A stretch of 64,000 bases of DNA from Trichobilharzia regenti (GCA_944472135.2 CALYDD020000425.1:1-64000); one strand, 5' to 3'; numbered from the stretch's first letter, positions 21,501 to 32,285 are shown. Program-made: numbers and translations. The notes: generated from the sequence alone by a model not told the origin.

Positions 21501-21769
21501 TTAAGAGAAGTAAATTGTGAAGCGGTAAAATGTGAGTAGAACTGTTGAATGTAATCGACAAGACTCCTCCTCTTCTTTTATACGTTTCGTTGCTTCTAAA
21601 AGTCTTGTAAAATAGCTTAAGGTAATTAAAGTGGACTTGTATATTTATTTAACCATTGAAGTATTTAGATCACAAATGAGAAACTTTAAAGTGCACAAAT
21701 TTCATCATCGTAAGAAAAGCAAACGTTGGGCGATCACAATACAATTCCACATATCTCAATCAAGAACAT
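18234..21769 (-). repeat. Duplication unit, copy 3 (inverted, 5'-truncated)
   Basis: Corresponds to 847-4382 of copy 1 and 6815-10350 of copy 2 in reverse. At the two variable sites nearest its outer end it carries the copy 1 base; at all the inner ones it carries the copy 2 base. One private change at 19039. Confidence 0.95.
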
Positions 21770-21986
21770 TGTGGTTGCAATATTGAACAAACTTTGTCAT
21801 TTATTTTAAGGCAGATGTAAATCCAATGGCCTAGGCTTTAAATCAACTAATGGACCGAGTGAGAAATTACCAACAACCTACGAAATTTAAGCGACCAGCT
21901 TCCCAGTAGACAATGAATATAAATACTCCTTCAGTTTTCATTTCTAAACCAAGACCCTCAGACTACAAATGTCTACTATCAGATTG

Positions 21987-22007
21987 TATATATATATATA
22001 TATATAT
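21987..22007. repeat. (TA)n microsatellite
   Basis: Uninterrupted TA dinucleotides directly at the 3' end of the SINE-A copy on the minus strand, probably its tail. Confidence 0.9.
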
Positions 22008-22241
22008 TCCTCTACGTTCCCAGTGGAACATAGGGCTTCAAGCTTGAGGCTTGAAGTTTCACTAGCAGTGGTGACTGTTTTTACGGGATGGGGTTTTTTG
22101 CCTCATGCCAAACCTTCCCTCTTTACTGGTTTTATTACTGGCCTGGCGAGGTAATGGATTGAGTCGGTGGCCGAGGGTCGAACTCTGTACCACATGAGGT
22201 GTGGTAGGCGAGCATTCTACCTACCTCTGTGCCACCAACAC
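22008..22241 (-). mobile_element. tRNA-derived SINE, family A
   Basis: On the minus strand: A box TGGCACAGAGG, a B-box-like GAGTTCGACCC, then AAAGAGGGAAGGTTTGGCAT, GAAACTTCAAGCC, and the 3' end GAAGCCCTATGTTCCACTGG. The middle and end match RTE-A 5' and 3' sequences (see findings). Confidence 0.8.
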
Positions 22242-22449
22242 ACATATTTATATGGTATAGCGTTCACTAAACAATGATCAGAATGTAAGAAGTATATCAC
22301 AAAAGAGTGTTAAAGTGACAATCCATCATTAAACTTGAACTGCGTGTGTGAAAACTATATATGCGCAATTTTTTGAGCACTGTTTACTCATTGTGGAACC
22401 TTCTGTCAACTAACAACATGTTAAATTTGCAAGTATGTAAAAACGTTTC

Positions 22450-23080
22450 TGTACTTAGCCGTTTTTGATCATAGGTGCCTGCGTTCTATCTCCTGTATGA
22501 GGTGGCATAATAAGGTGAGCAATATTGAGGTTAGGCGTCGAGTGCTAGGTAAACAGGGGAAATCAATCGACGAGGTTGTGAAGTTACAAAGACTGAGATG
22601 GTTAGGACATGTGTTACGTATGCCTAGTCATCGCCTTGCTCGACAATGAGCAATGTTAGCGGATATAGGGTCAGACTGGAAAAAAGCTAGTGGAGGTCAA
22701 ACAAAAACATGGCACCAGTCAATGAAATCCACAACGGTTAATTTAAGCCAGCCATTCACGTAGGGAGGTGTTGACATCTTGGTTGTGTTCCTCGGGAAGG
22801 TAAAAATCAATGGTTGGAAACAATTGGTGACATGGCTCAAAGTGATCGTTCTCAGTGGCGCAGATGCATCCACTCCTTGTGACTGATGATTTCCAATGAA
22901 AATGTGTGTTTTGTTCTTCGTTATTACTCTTCGTTTGTCTCACACCTCTGTTTACTGTCTCTATTATGCTTTTCTCGTACTTTCTTCTCATGCTTTGTGT
23001 GCTACAAGGAGGGAGTGTGGCGACTTGAACTGCCGCACAAATGTGCAAAGTTCTATGTCGAAAACAGACACACAGACAGT
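22450..23080 (+). mobile_element. RTE-B 3' end fragment
   Basis: Frames read FDHRC-like, RWHNKVSNIEVRRRVLG, SIDEVVKLQRLRWLGHVLRM and GGQTKTWHQSMKS, the C-terminal domain of a schistosome RTE-clade polyprotein. An in-frame stop and frameshifts follow. The 3' end has AAGTTCTATGTCGAAAACAG and a CAGA-type tail like the copy at 26031-28021. Confidence 0.8.
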
Positions 23081-23109
23081 AATTAAACCTTATAATTTAT
23101 TTAGGCTGT

Positions 23110-23820
23110 AAGCAGCTGATGAGAAGCCAACGAAATGAATGTTGGTGCCATGTTATTCTGCACAAACCACTGTTGTTCTTGCTTTATTCCAAATTCATCA
23201 AGAGGAATAAATGCATGAACATTCTATCATATTGGCTTTACTCAGCTGCGTGTTAATAATAATAATAATAATTTGCTTTATTCCAAAACAGTACTTGTGA
23301 TACAGAATGGAATTCCAAGGACTTTAGTTTAGTACTGCTGAAGAGTCAGCTCATGATGAAATCTTGTAACAAATCAACCGAATCCCTACAAACCAACACT
23401 TGAAAACCATGTAGTTTCTCAGGTTTTCATTTTTTTTAAAAAAGGTTATCAACAGCATCTGCTGAACAATACACTAAGCTTATGCATCGTTTAAATCAAT
23501 AGGGTGACCATCAACTAAACAGAACAAGAGAGTATTGATTTTTAGAAAATTTGGAATTTTTTTAAAATTTCTAAAAAAAAATCACACCTACTGTATACGT
23601 CAGTAATGAGAATAGGCTAAACAAATTTAAAAAATTAGTGAGCCTATACAAATAAGGTCAGTCACTTATATATAAAGTGGTCAGTGCTTCTTTCCTACAG
23701 TAATATACTATGTATAAATGTCTAGATTTTTGTTTCGGCGAATACTCTCATTAAGGCATCCTAGCTAACTGAAGCGTTTACCCGAAATGCAATTAAATTA
23801 TCGTATGGAAAAAAAACGTG
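23110..23820. other. No gene; A/T-rich repeat debris
   Basis: Holds an (AAT)n run near 23257-23271 followed by a TTGCTTTATTCCAAAACAGT box that recurs, diverged, near 48060. A deleted family C 3' end is at 23330-23410. Nothing coding seen. Confidence 0.6.
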
Positions 23821-23824
23821 TTAA

Positions 23825-24150
23825 ATGAAATCTGGAAATCTAGTGAAAAGCCGTGACCAGTGAGGATAATCTAGATGTCATGTGTGAGCATGGATGTCCT
23901 GCCTACGACAATGGTTGACGTCGTCCTAAATCACGAATCGGTAGAAGTTAAAATCCATGAGTTGGCCATTGAATCGGGTTCCAGTGACTGAATGGTATAC
24001 GAGGTTGCCTTGTAACCGGAAGGTTCTGGGTTCGAACCCGTGTGGTGGGGGGTTCTCCCGATGAAACCCAAACTAGGATGAAACAGCTGTCTAGTACTCC
24101 ATGGTTTTCAATGGTTCTCTAGCTGATATCAATCCGTGATCAACTCGTAA
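23825..24150 (+). mobile_element. Family C tRNA-related repeat
   Basis: Contains GAATGGTATACGAGG, the B box GGTTCGAACCC, then CCGATGAAACCCAAACTAGG followed by ATGAAACAGCTGTC. The hammerhead-like core is lost by a change before GATGAAACCC. Confidence 0.7.
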
Positions 24151-24650
24151 AAATATAAAGTACAACTTGAGTGTTTGGAGGTGCAATATTAGATCCAACA
24201 ATTAAGTTGAGCACCAGAGGGCAAAACTCGAGTGCCCACCAATTCCTTTCTACCCCCCTCCTGAAACTCTTCACCAGAAACTTCGATGAAAAGCTATAGT
24301 TGGAAGCTGGACTATCATGCAACGACCCAAGAACTGTGTCAAAATGGACTATTCTCTTGACTGGAATGAGATGTCACCCTTACATATCACACTCTCAACT
24401 AAACTCAGCCTTAATCCTCACTCACTTTCCTTTGTTTAACTCGCTCTTCTGATTAATCTGCCTAGTGGTTCATTTATTTTTTATTATATACTTGTATGTT
24501 CCTCTCTTTTTACTTTTAACTTAACATATTTGCCCTTTTATTATTTCATTATTCTTATTCTTATCATTTCTTTGATGGTTATTACTATTATTATTATTAT
24601 TCGGAAACAAACTCGTATGAACAAATCTAATCCTTACAAACTAAACTCGT
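24150..24650. other. No gene seen
   Basis: T-rich sequence with a (TTA)n run at 24575-24600. No recognisable coding or repeat family apart from its edges. Confidence 0.5.
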
Positions 24651-24654
24651 GAAA

Positions 24655-25060
24655 ATTAGTCCGAGGCTTGCTAGTGACTTGCTAAAGGACAGAGTTTCCT
24701 GGAGTTCTAGTGAGAATTCGTGACCAGTTAGGTTCATCTAGTCGAGAGTGAGAATGGATTTCCTGCCGATGACATTGGTCGGTGGTCACGCTAAATCATC
24801 ACCACTTGGTAGAAGTTAGAATTCACAGATTGGCCATTGAATCAGGTCGGGTCTTGGTGGCTGCTTGATAGTCTACGAGCTAGCTTGCCTTGTCACCATA
24901 AGGTCCTGGGTTCAAACTTCTGGCAGTGGGTGCGTACTGATGAAGAGTCTGAAAACTAGAACAACGGAAACGGTTGTCTAATACTCCCTGTGACTGGTTT
25001 TCAATGGATCTCCAACTGATATCAGTCAGTGTTCAAACTTGGAAAACAAATCAACTCTTG
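24655..25060 (+). mobile_element. Family C tRNA-related repeat
   Basis: A nearly complete copy: 5' region, tRNA-like stretch ending GGTTCAAACTTC, then GTACTGATGAAGAGTCTG, AACGGAAACGG and the 3' end GATATCAGTC. The core CTGATGA and a GAAA remain. Confidence 0.75.
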
Positions 25061-25119
25061 GAAATTAAATCAAACCATTATTCTTTTTTTATCAGAGTTT
25101 CAAAATTGTTACACTAATA

Positions 25120-26030
25120 TTGTCTGACAGGAGTCAGACAATGATATTCCTAATTATCGTGGACTGACTGGATTATGCGTCACACAGTGGGAAACGAGAA
25201 GACAGGATATCCTGGACCGACCGATGTGAAGAACCTAGAAGACCTGGATTTCGCGCGTGGATGATTTATGTTTGATGTCACACAAACAAAATCGAAGACT
25301 TACGGCGAAAATCGACAAACTGCTCGAAGAAGCAGCAGGCGAAGACAGGACTCCCGGTGAACATAGGTGAACAAGACGGAGGTTATGAAAATAACCAGCC
25401 AACAACAACAAAAGCAAAATCCAGCGTCCATCACCATCAACGGGAGGGATTTGAAAGAGCTCACTTCATTCACTCACTTATCTAGGAGCATTATCTCAAC
25501 TACAGGATTCGGAACGGACGAGGATGTCGAATTCAGAATCTCGAAGGCGAGAAACACATTCATCAATCAACCTGAAACCAATCTGGGAATCTTCGTCACT
25601 CACCATCAACAACAAAATTCCCTCAGATTTTCAATACAAACATCAAGTCAGTCAGTTCTTCTATACGAATCAGAAACTTGGGGGGTGGGTCACAAAGAAT
25701 ATTTCCAACAGCCTGTTGCACACCTTTATCAACAACTGTCTTCGCTGGATCTATACTGAAGATCAGATGGCCACCAACAAGAAACTATGGGAACACATTA
25801 AACAAAACAAGAACCAATCGCCAACCAACAAATATGCAGGAGAAAGTGGAGATGGACACTCGCTGAGGAGGCCGGTGGGTGACATCACGCGCGCGTCAGG
25901 TCATTCCTCGAGTGAAACCAGGCCGAAAAGGAAGCACGCCGTGAGTGGGTCATCAGTGCAAGGGTGACATGAAGGAGATCGTGTGAAGAGGAGTTGAAAG
26001 AGTATGGACTAACATGGATGCAGGCGAAAA
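25120..26030 (+). mobile_element. RTE-A (SR2-like) 3' fragment, host of RTE-B
   Basis: Frames give IMRHTVGNEKTG-like RT palm sequence, DLDFAR at the FADD position with a frameshift, INGRDLKELTSFTHL, SVLLYESETWG and CLRWIYTEDQMAT. The RT box and downstream domain are those of the RTE clade. It is interrupted at 26030 by RTE-B and resumes at 28022. Confidence 0.8.
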
Positions 26031-28021
26031 AGAGATGGAAAAAGCATCGGCGATAGGGAACACTAGGCAACTCTTTAGACTCATCAGGGAAACGGGTGGG
26101 AGAAGGCAAATCATAAGTGAGACTATTTCTGAGAAAAATGGTTCCTTAATTAGCTCTCAGAATAGACGCCTTGAACGCTGGAAAAACACTTTGAGGGACA
26201 ATTTAACTTGCCTACAGCCACACTGAACCTCCCCGACATCCAGAACACACCCGAATGGGATATAGACACTGGTCCGCCGTCTGTAAGTGAAGTCACAAAA
26301 GCTATCAGTAATTTGAAACGAGGCAAAGCGACAGGACCCGACGGAATTATTCCGGAGGTGTTTAAATACGGGGGTGACATACTAGTTTGTAGATTAACTG
26401 AGGTACTAGGCAAAGTCTGGGAATCAGAGACAGTGCCATCAGACTGCGGTAAGTCACTTATTATACCGATATTCAAGAAGGGAAACAAGTCCTCGTGTGA
26501 TAATCATAGGGGGATCAGCCTAACGAACATAGTCTCTAAAATCCTAGGCTCAGTAATCATGCATAGACTAAGCAGAACCCGGGAGGAACAGACAAGGGAA
26601 AATCAAGCAGGCTTTAGACCAGGTAGAGGGTGCATAGATCATATCTTCACTCTTCGACAGATTCTAGAACATAGACACACTTTTCGGCGTCCAACAATTG
26701 TCATATTTCTTGACTTGAAGGCGGCCTTCGACTCCGTGGATCGAAAGGTACTATGGCAATGTCTGACTGTGAAGGGAGTGCCAAGAAAGTACATTGCACT
26801 AATCAAGGCACTCTATTCAAACTCACGTAGTCGTGTAAGGGCTTATGGGGAATTGTCATCGGAATTGGTAACAACCAGTGGTGTCCGACAGGGATGTCCA
26901 CTTTCCCCATTTCTGTTTAACTTCATCATAGATATGCTGATGGAAGTATCCTTAACTGAACGTAATGACTTAGGAATCGACTTGTTACCAGGGAATAGTC
27001 TTATGGACTTAGAATATGCAGATGACATAGTCCTGTTAGGGGAGGATGCTGACAAAATCCAGCAGAGTCTTCTGACACCTTGAGCAGCAATCTTCGTATG
27101 TTTGGCATGCGATTCGCCCCTGCAAAATGTAAGATGCTGCTACAGGACTGGACCACGTCAACCCCTAACTTAGTGATAGGGAGTGAAGTGATAGAACATG
27201 TTGACCACTTCACCTATTTGGGAAGTTGTATTAGCACCAACGGACTGATTGGCGACGAAATCTCAGCACGGATCCAAAAAGCTCGAGCTGCTTTCGCTGA
27301 CTTACACCATCTCTGGCGTAGGCGTGACATCCGGCTATCAACCAAGGGACGTGTGTACTGCTCATCAGTTCGCTCCGTCCTTCTCTATGGCTCTGAAACA
27401 TGGCCAATACGCGTTGAAGACATGAAAAGGTTGACTGCTTTCGATCAAGATGTCTGCGATCTCTGTCTCACGTTAGGTGGTTTAATAAGGTAAGTAATGT
27501 TGACGTTAGGCGTAGAGTGTTGGGCAAAGAGGGAAAATCAATCGACGAGGCTATAAACTTACACAGATTGAGATGGCTAGGTCACGTGGTGTGCATGCCT
27601 AACAATCGCCTCCCCCGACGGGCATTACTAGCTGATAAAGGTGCAGGTTGGAAAAGGGTAAGTGGTGGCCAAACAAAAACATGGCATCAATCCATGAAAT
27701 CCTTGACAGTTAAACTGAGTCAGGTAGGGAGATGCAGACTTCCGGGTTGGGGCCCTCGGGACTGACTCTAGAAATCAATGGCTGGAGACAATAGGTGACA
27801 TGGCTCAAAATCGTTGTCAATGGCCAGCTCAGATGTATTCAGTCTCTGTAATCTTTCATATTTCTTTCTACCATTACCCATTCTGTTTCGCTCTTATACC
27901 TGTCAAACTCTTTTGATTCTCTTCACTCATCTTCTTGTCTACCTTTGTGTGCTATTTGGAACGTGGCAACTCGAACTGCTGCACTTCGGTGCAAGTTCTA
28001 TGTTGAATCCAGACAGACAGA
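26031..28021 (+). mobile_element. RTE-B, 5'-truncated, nested in RTE-A
   Basis: Flanked on both sides by CAGGCGAAAA (26021-26030 and 28022-28031), a 10-bp target duplication in the RTE-A 3' UTR. The 3' end is a short CAGA tail. Coding region 26036-27765 is split by three frameshifts or small deletions. Confidence 0.88.
26208..27083 (+). pseudogene. RTE-B reverse transcriptase domain
   Basis: 291 codons with all RT landmarks of the RTE clade: GKATGPDGIIPEVFKYGG, IIPIFKKGNKSSCDNHRGIS, QAGFRPGRGCIDHIF, the palm Asp in FLDLKAAFDSVDR, GVRQGCPLSPFLFNFIID and an intact LEYADDIVLL catalytic box. The N-terminal linker lies in another frame (26014-26226), and the thumb and C-terminus continue in shifted frames at 27080-27493 and 27517-27765 (RLRWLGHVV, GGQTKTWHQSM, GRCRLPGWGPRD). 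A deletion near 27475 removes part of the Cys/His region. The endonuclease is absent through 5' truncation. The catalytic core is better preserved than in other elements here, so the insertion is fairly young. Confidence 0.9.
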
Positions 28022-28115
28022 CAGGCGAAAAGCACAGCCGAAGACAGAAGCAAGTATAGACGTCCAGTTGAAGCCCTATGTTCCACTAGGATTCCAAGGG
28101 AACAATAATAATAAT
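28022..28115 (+). mobile_element. RTE-A 3' tail, resumed after RTE-B
   Basis: AGGCGAAAAGCACAGCCGAA leads to GAAGCCCTATGTTCCACTAG and an (AAT)n tail. It is the same 3' UTR as in the copies ending at 42487, 48556 and 56263. Confidence 0.85.
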
Positions 28116-28434
28116 ACTGTGTTACTAATTTATTTTGGCGGATTTTCAAATTCATACAATCAATCAGATATTGATTATCTATTCATGGTTTGAATTTCCA
28201 TGAATGTGTAAACGAAATATATACTCTATATAGTGAGGAATAAAAGTTGTTGTTATTGTGTGTGTATCTATTTCAATATTGCGTGTATGTTCCAAGTGAT
28301 CAATTACCTTGGGATGCATTGTAGGCTACACTGATGACAACGGCAAAGTCGCGAACACTCCGCTACAAGTTAGTCTTATTTACTGATGATGCTTTGGTGT
28401 TGGGTTCTCGAGTCTCAGTCAATAAATATTTTCA

Positions 28435-28480
28435 TACGTCCAACTGATAAGTTCCAAATAGGATGAAATGCGTACCGCGG
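28435..28480 (+). ncRNA. Hammerhead ribozyme remnant (Smα-like)
   Basis: CTGATAAGTTCCAAATAGGA then TGAAATGCGTACC keeps the order CUGAUGA - stem II - GAAA - stem III of schistosome hammerheads, with stem II GTTC/GGAT and a CAAATA loop. The core G that acts as general acid/base is A (CTGATAA), so self-cleavage is not expected. Confidence 0.55.
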
Positions 28481-28559
28481 TTTCCCATTTTTAGTCACTA
28501 CTGACCAAATAAAGTCCTATTTAGTGTCTGAAGACAAAAGCGACAGTCTTGTGGTAGTT

Positions 28560-28606
28560 CTCTCTCTCTCTCTCTCTTATATATATATATATATATATAT
28601 ATATAG
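28560..28606. repeat. (CT)n(TA)n microsatellite
   Basis: A CT run directly followed by a TA run of about 28 bases. Confidence 0.9.
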
Positions 28607-28685
28607 GCAATTAATAGTGTTCTCTGAGTTAGTTGGTTTAGTTGCGAAGCTTCCGTCGTCCTTCTGAATAACATATTCACTGCAA

Positions 28686-29130
28686 TTTTTAGCATTTACA
28701 AAATAAATTGTATGAACTGTAACAGACGTTACATCGGCCAAAGTGGTCGTTCCTTTTTCGAATCACAGTCCAGGAACACAAATCAGCTGTGAAATGCATG
28801 ATATATATATTCCTGTTTCATATCAATGTATGTAGATAATTATGGACATCAGCTCGATTGGGAGAATGTCGAAATTTTAAACAGAGGAAACACTAAAAGT
28901 GCCTGGGAATTCCTAGAAGCCTAGTACTCAAGCGAATATACAATTAACAAACACGTTAATATAGACCAAATATACCAACTAATAAAAAGTAAACCACGTG
29001 ACGAGAAAGTTTAAAATCGAAGTCAATGGAAAATGGTCAATACATATGTAAAGATGGTTACCGGGAGACGCAGTTCTATCACTTATGGAAAATTTAAATC
29101 AGTTCACTTTATGCTAAATACTGCGCTGAA
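28686..29130 (+). mobile_element. Penelope-like element, GIY-YIG region
   Basis: IYKINCMNCNRRYIGQSGRS gives both halves of a GIY-YIG nuclease start, followed by FFESQSRNTNQL, then after a gap LDWENVEILNRGNTKS and YQLIKSKPRDEKV. It is the intact-order relative of the deleted copies at 320-540 and 6290-6508. Confidence 0.8.
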
Positions 29131-29424
29131 AGGCGATGTTGTCCAGAAGGGGGACAACGAAAGCTCCGCAACTTAAGCAACCAGCTTAGAGAATACTATC
29201 AACTGCAAATCATCCACTTGAGCTACAAATCCTCTCTATATACGTATATGCATATATATCGAATATTCGAACATAATATCGAATAAATTTTACGTGATAT
29301 TCACTTTTACTGTGGTTTTCCATCATGCTTCAGGAGTGCGATAGGAGGTAGTGGACTTCAGTCAAATGTATAATGTCTCACTCTCATCAACTAAGTCAGA
29401 ATGTTTTCCTTTCAAGTAATGGTT

Positions 29425-29700
29425 TTGTAAGGATTTTGTCTGATTGGTTGGTAGATTTCATTATGAGCTGACATCAGTTAGAGAACAATTGGAAAACACC
29501 ACTGCAGGACTGGACAACTGTTTCGTTATTCTAGTTTGGGACTCTTTGAACCCAAGACCTTCTGGTTACAAGGTGACCTAGCTCGTAGAACATTAAATGA
29601 CTGGGACCCGACCCAATCCAATGGCCCATGAATTCTAACTTCTACCAATTCAGTGGTTCTCTAACTGATGTCAGCTCATGATGAAATCCTCCAACAAAGT
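29425..29700 (-). mobile_element. Family C tRNA-related repeat, partly deleted
   Basis: The minus strand has CTAGCTCGTAGAACATT-type tRNA-like sequence and ACTAGAATAACGAAACAGTT. It lacks the 5' third. Confidence 0.65.
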
Positions 29701-30184
29701 CACTATGTCTTAGAAAAACTTTTTTTTATAAATTGGGCTTTTGTTCAGTACAGTTTTATATTAGTTAGAGACTCTTCAGTAGTATGGACTCAGAACTTCT
29801 GGGTTATATGGTGAGCACTTATGCATTCGGAAAAACAGTCAGACTTCAATTACTTAAGAGTCTCAACCTCTATCCTTGTGTGAAACAGCGCCACCGTTAT
29901 CTAACTCCATCCGTAAGCACTCGACCCGGTCACAGCTTTTCAGTATACCTTCACGGAGTTTGTGTCACAGATGATGGTGTCACAAAAAAACTGCCTACCT
30001 CTTCAACTGATATCGATTCCTGACACAGTTTACCTTGAGACTAATGAAATCCTCACATACCCGAAATTTGGAAATCAATACTGATTGCACCGAATTCACA
30101 GATAGATATTATTGTATTATGTGGTATTTCTTTTTGGGGGACAGTATCTGGTAGTGAAATCTGAGTTGATCATTTCTTCTTATA

Positions 30185-30310
30185 TATGGGATGCGCTAGC
30201 TGGATGTAACTGTAACGGTGGTGACGATGAGACCCGAACTCAGCAGGAGGTGCTCCCATCGCCGAGTCCAAAACAGGACGACATGATCATCCTGAATTGC
30301 ATCGCTAGTC
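30185..30310 (+). ncRNA. Hammerhead-bearing repeat remnant (Smα-like)
   Basis: CCGAGTCCAAAACAGGACGA then CATGATCATCCTGAATTGC aligns with the schistosome hammerhead order: stem II GTCC/GGAC with an AAAACA loop, a GA(C)A core, stem III TGA/TCA, cleavage triplet ATC and CTGAATT. CUGA of the first core strand has decayed to GCCG. Confidence 0.5.
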
Positions 30311-30565
30311 ACTTTCCAAAACGCAGGATCATGCTGACCCCAGACATCGCCGAAATGTCCGTATTAGGAGCCGACATGTCAATAGAAACTGGACGGGATA
30401 TTTACAAAATTAATTTAAACAAGGAACTACTATAGTAATCGTAAAACAATCATTTATTCGGTACAGTCTACATCTTCTATGAAAATACTCTGTTTTAAAA
30501 AAGAACATCTTGTTTTTTGCCAGTTTTACATTTTCTTCTAGAAAGACATAACTGACGTGTCGTAG

Positions 30566-30795
30566 AATAGTTTCGGTGATTCAGTGGTAGGATGCTTATC
30601 GACCATGCATGTGGTCTGTGGTTCGATTCCCGATCGATGCTCTCCTAACACTCACCCAGTTTACTTACTAGTCGGTAGTAAGCCTGAAGGAAGTTTGTGT
30701 GTTAGGTAGCAAGCTCAAATGATAAAAACAGCCCCACAGCTTCAAACCTGAAGCCGCATGTCCCACTGAGAGTGCAAAAGTAATGGAAAAATAGG
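30566..30795 (+). mobile_element. tRNA-derived SINE, family A-related
   Basis: A-box-like TGATTCAGTGGTAGGATGC and B box GGTTCGATTCC, then a diverged body and the end GAAGCCGCATGTCCCACTGA. The middle differs from other A copies, so it may be a subfamily. Confidence 0.7.
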
Positions 30796-30872
30796 ATAGT
30801 TTCAATTAGTTGTTGCTGTGCATCTCCAAGTTGCTCAGCAGACTACACTGAGTACTATCTATCTGGTGAATA

Positions 30873-31106
30873 GCATGTCGGTGGCACAGTGATAGAATGC
30901 TCGCCAACCACGCCTTTTCTGGTCCGGCGTTCGTTCCCCAGCCATCGAAGCACTCCTTTACCTAGCTAAGCCAGTAATATGACTGGTAAAGAGGGAAGGT
31001 TTGGCATGAGTCTAGCAACCCCATCCCGTAAAAGTTAACACCATTACCACCGAAACTTCAAGCCTTTAGCCTAAAGTCCTACGTTCTGCTGGGAATGCAA
31101 AGGAAT
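30873..31106 (+). mobile_element. tRNA-derived SINE, family A
   Basis: A box TGGCACAGTGA, a B-box-like GCGTTCGTTCC, then GGTAAAGAGGGAAGGTTTGG, CTAGCAACCCC, CGAAACTTCAAGCC and GTCCTACGTTCTGCTGGGAA. Confidence 0.8.
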
Positions 31107-31109
31107 AAC

Positions 31110-32100
31110 AAAACAAATTCGATGAATAATTTAAGTTATTTACAATGTAAATACGTGATGAAGAGTTTTTTCGATTTTCGGTTGAATTATTTGTGGTAAG
31201 TTGTTCTACTAGCCCGTATCTTTAAAGTGTGTAGGCTGAAATCCAGTCGAAATGATCTTTTATATTATTAGCAGTTCTCGATAGATTGCTTCAAGTATGC
31301 GGTGCAACAATTCAGCATCCAATGTGTTTATTTATTATTATTATTTCTGTCAAGGCGGAATTTCTTTTCCTACATATTTGAAAGCATTATCATCATTTAT
31401 ACAGACGGTGATCAGTTCGTGGTAATTGATGCGGTTGTCAACTCCTAAATTTAGCAGACTCACTTTATCCGAATTCAGTTATACGTAATTTTGTAGGCGG
31501 ATCATGTGATACTGCTATGAATTTCACACCGACAGCTTTAAGTGAAATTTTGTTATTGTTGTTGTTTTTTTAAGTAGGATGCCAGTAGAGAGTTTACTGT
31601 GTGCATGGATCTCAGATATGAAGAAAGGCGTATCCTGTCGATTAAGCTGAGACATGTGCTAATAGTGTAGAATTGTAGTTTGTAAGGAAATCCGCAGGTT
31701 AGTACAATCAGATGAATTCCCTTCAGTGGTTTCTGGTTTCTACAATCCTCGGCTTAATAAAAATGAATTCGGATAAATTTGCAGAGAGTTCTACAAGATT
31801 AGATTTTGTGTTCAAATCTTTTGTTTTGTTACTATACCCTCTTAGTGGTGATATAATTCCAGAAATATATTATATAATTCTACAATTATTATTAACTAAT
31901 ACCACTTTTAGGCTGTTAGCAACTGTAGGAAAGTTATGAGATGAAAGATGAGCCTTTTTTATCCTGCTATTTATGTTTATTCTCAGTTGACATGTCCATT
32001 CGTAATAAGAACGCTTCGACGCAGTTTTATGAATAATTCCAAGCAATTTGGTCTGCGGTGACTAGCAGTGGAACCTAGGATGCACATTTCGTCTTATTTT
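31110..32100. other. No gene seen
   Basis: A/T-rich, about 1 kb, with short TTA runs near 31330. Open frames are short and show no family features. Confidence 0.5.
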
Positions 32101-32104
32101 TTTG

Positions 32105-32285
32105 TTTTTGATTTCAGCTTGATTCCACACTGTGTTTTTTTTGCTTGTGATATCGGTAGTCCGAATTTCCCAGGCCGTCCATAGATATCACGTGTGCTTC
32201 GGCAGAAGATCGAACGCCGGACCGGGTTCTGGGTCCGAGAGAGTTCGGCGGGAGTCCTAACCACTATGCCACCTGTGCACAGTGG
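32105..32285 (-). mobile_element. tRNA-derived SINE, family B
   Basis: The minus strand has TGGCATAGTGGTTAGGACTC and a B-box-like region CGTTCGATCTTC, then GATATCACAAGC and TGGAATCAAGCTG near its end. A diverged copy. Confidence 0.7.

Larger units (their letters stand above)
14302..21769 (-). repeat. Right arm of giant palindrome
   Basis: Reverse complement of 6815-14282. It diverges from the left arm after AAGAACAT at 21769, where unrelated sequence begins. Confidence 0.97.

Noticed and set aside
29784..30435. Two open frames of 79 and 107 codons as host genes
   Set aside because: The second overlaps the hammerhead-bearing repeat remnant, the first a family C edge; neither shows protein-family features.
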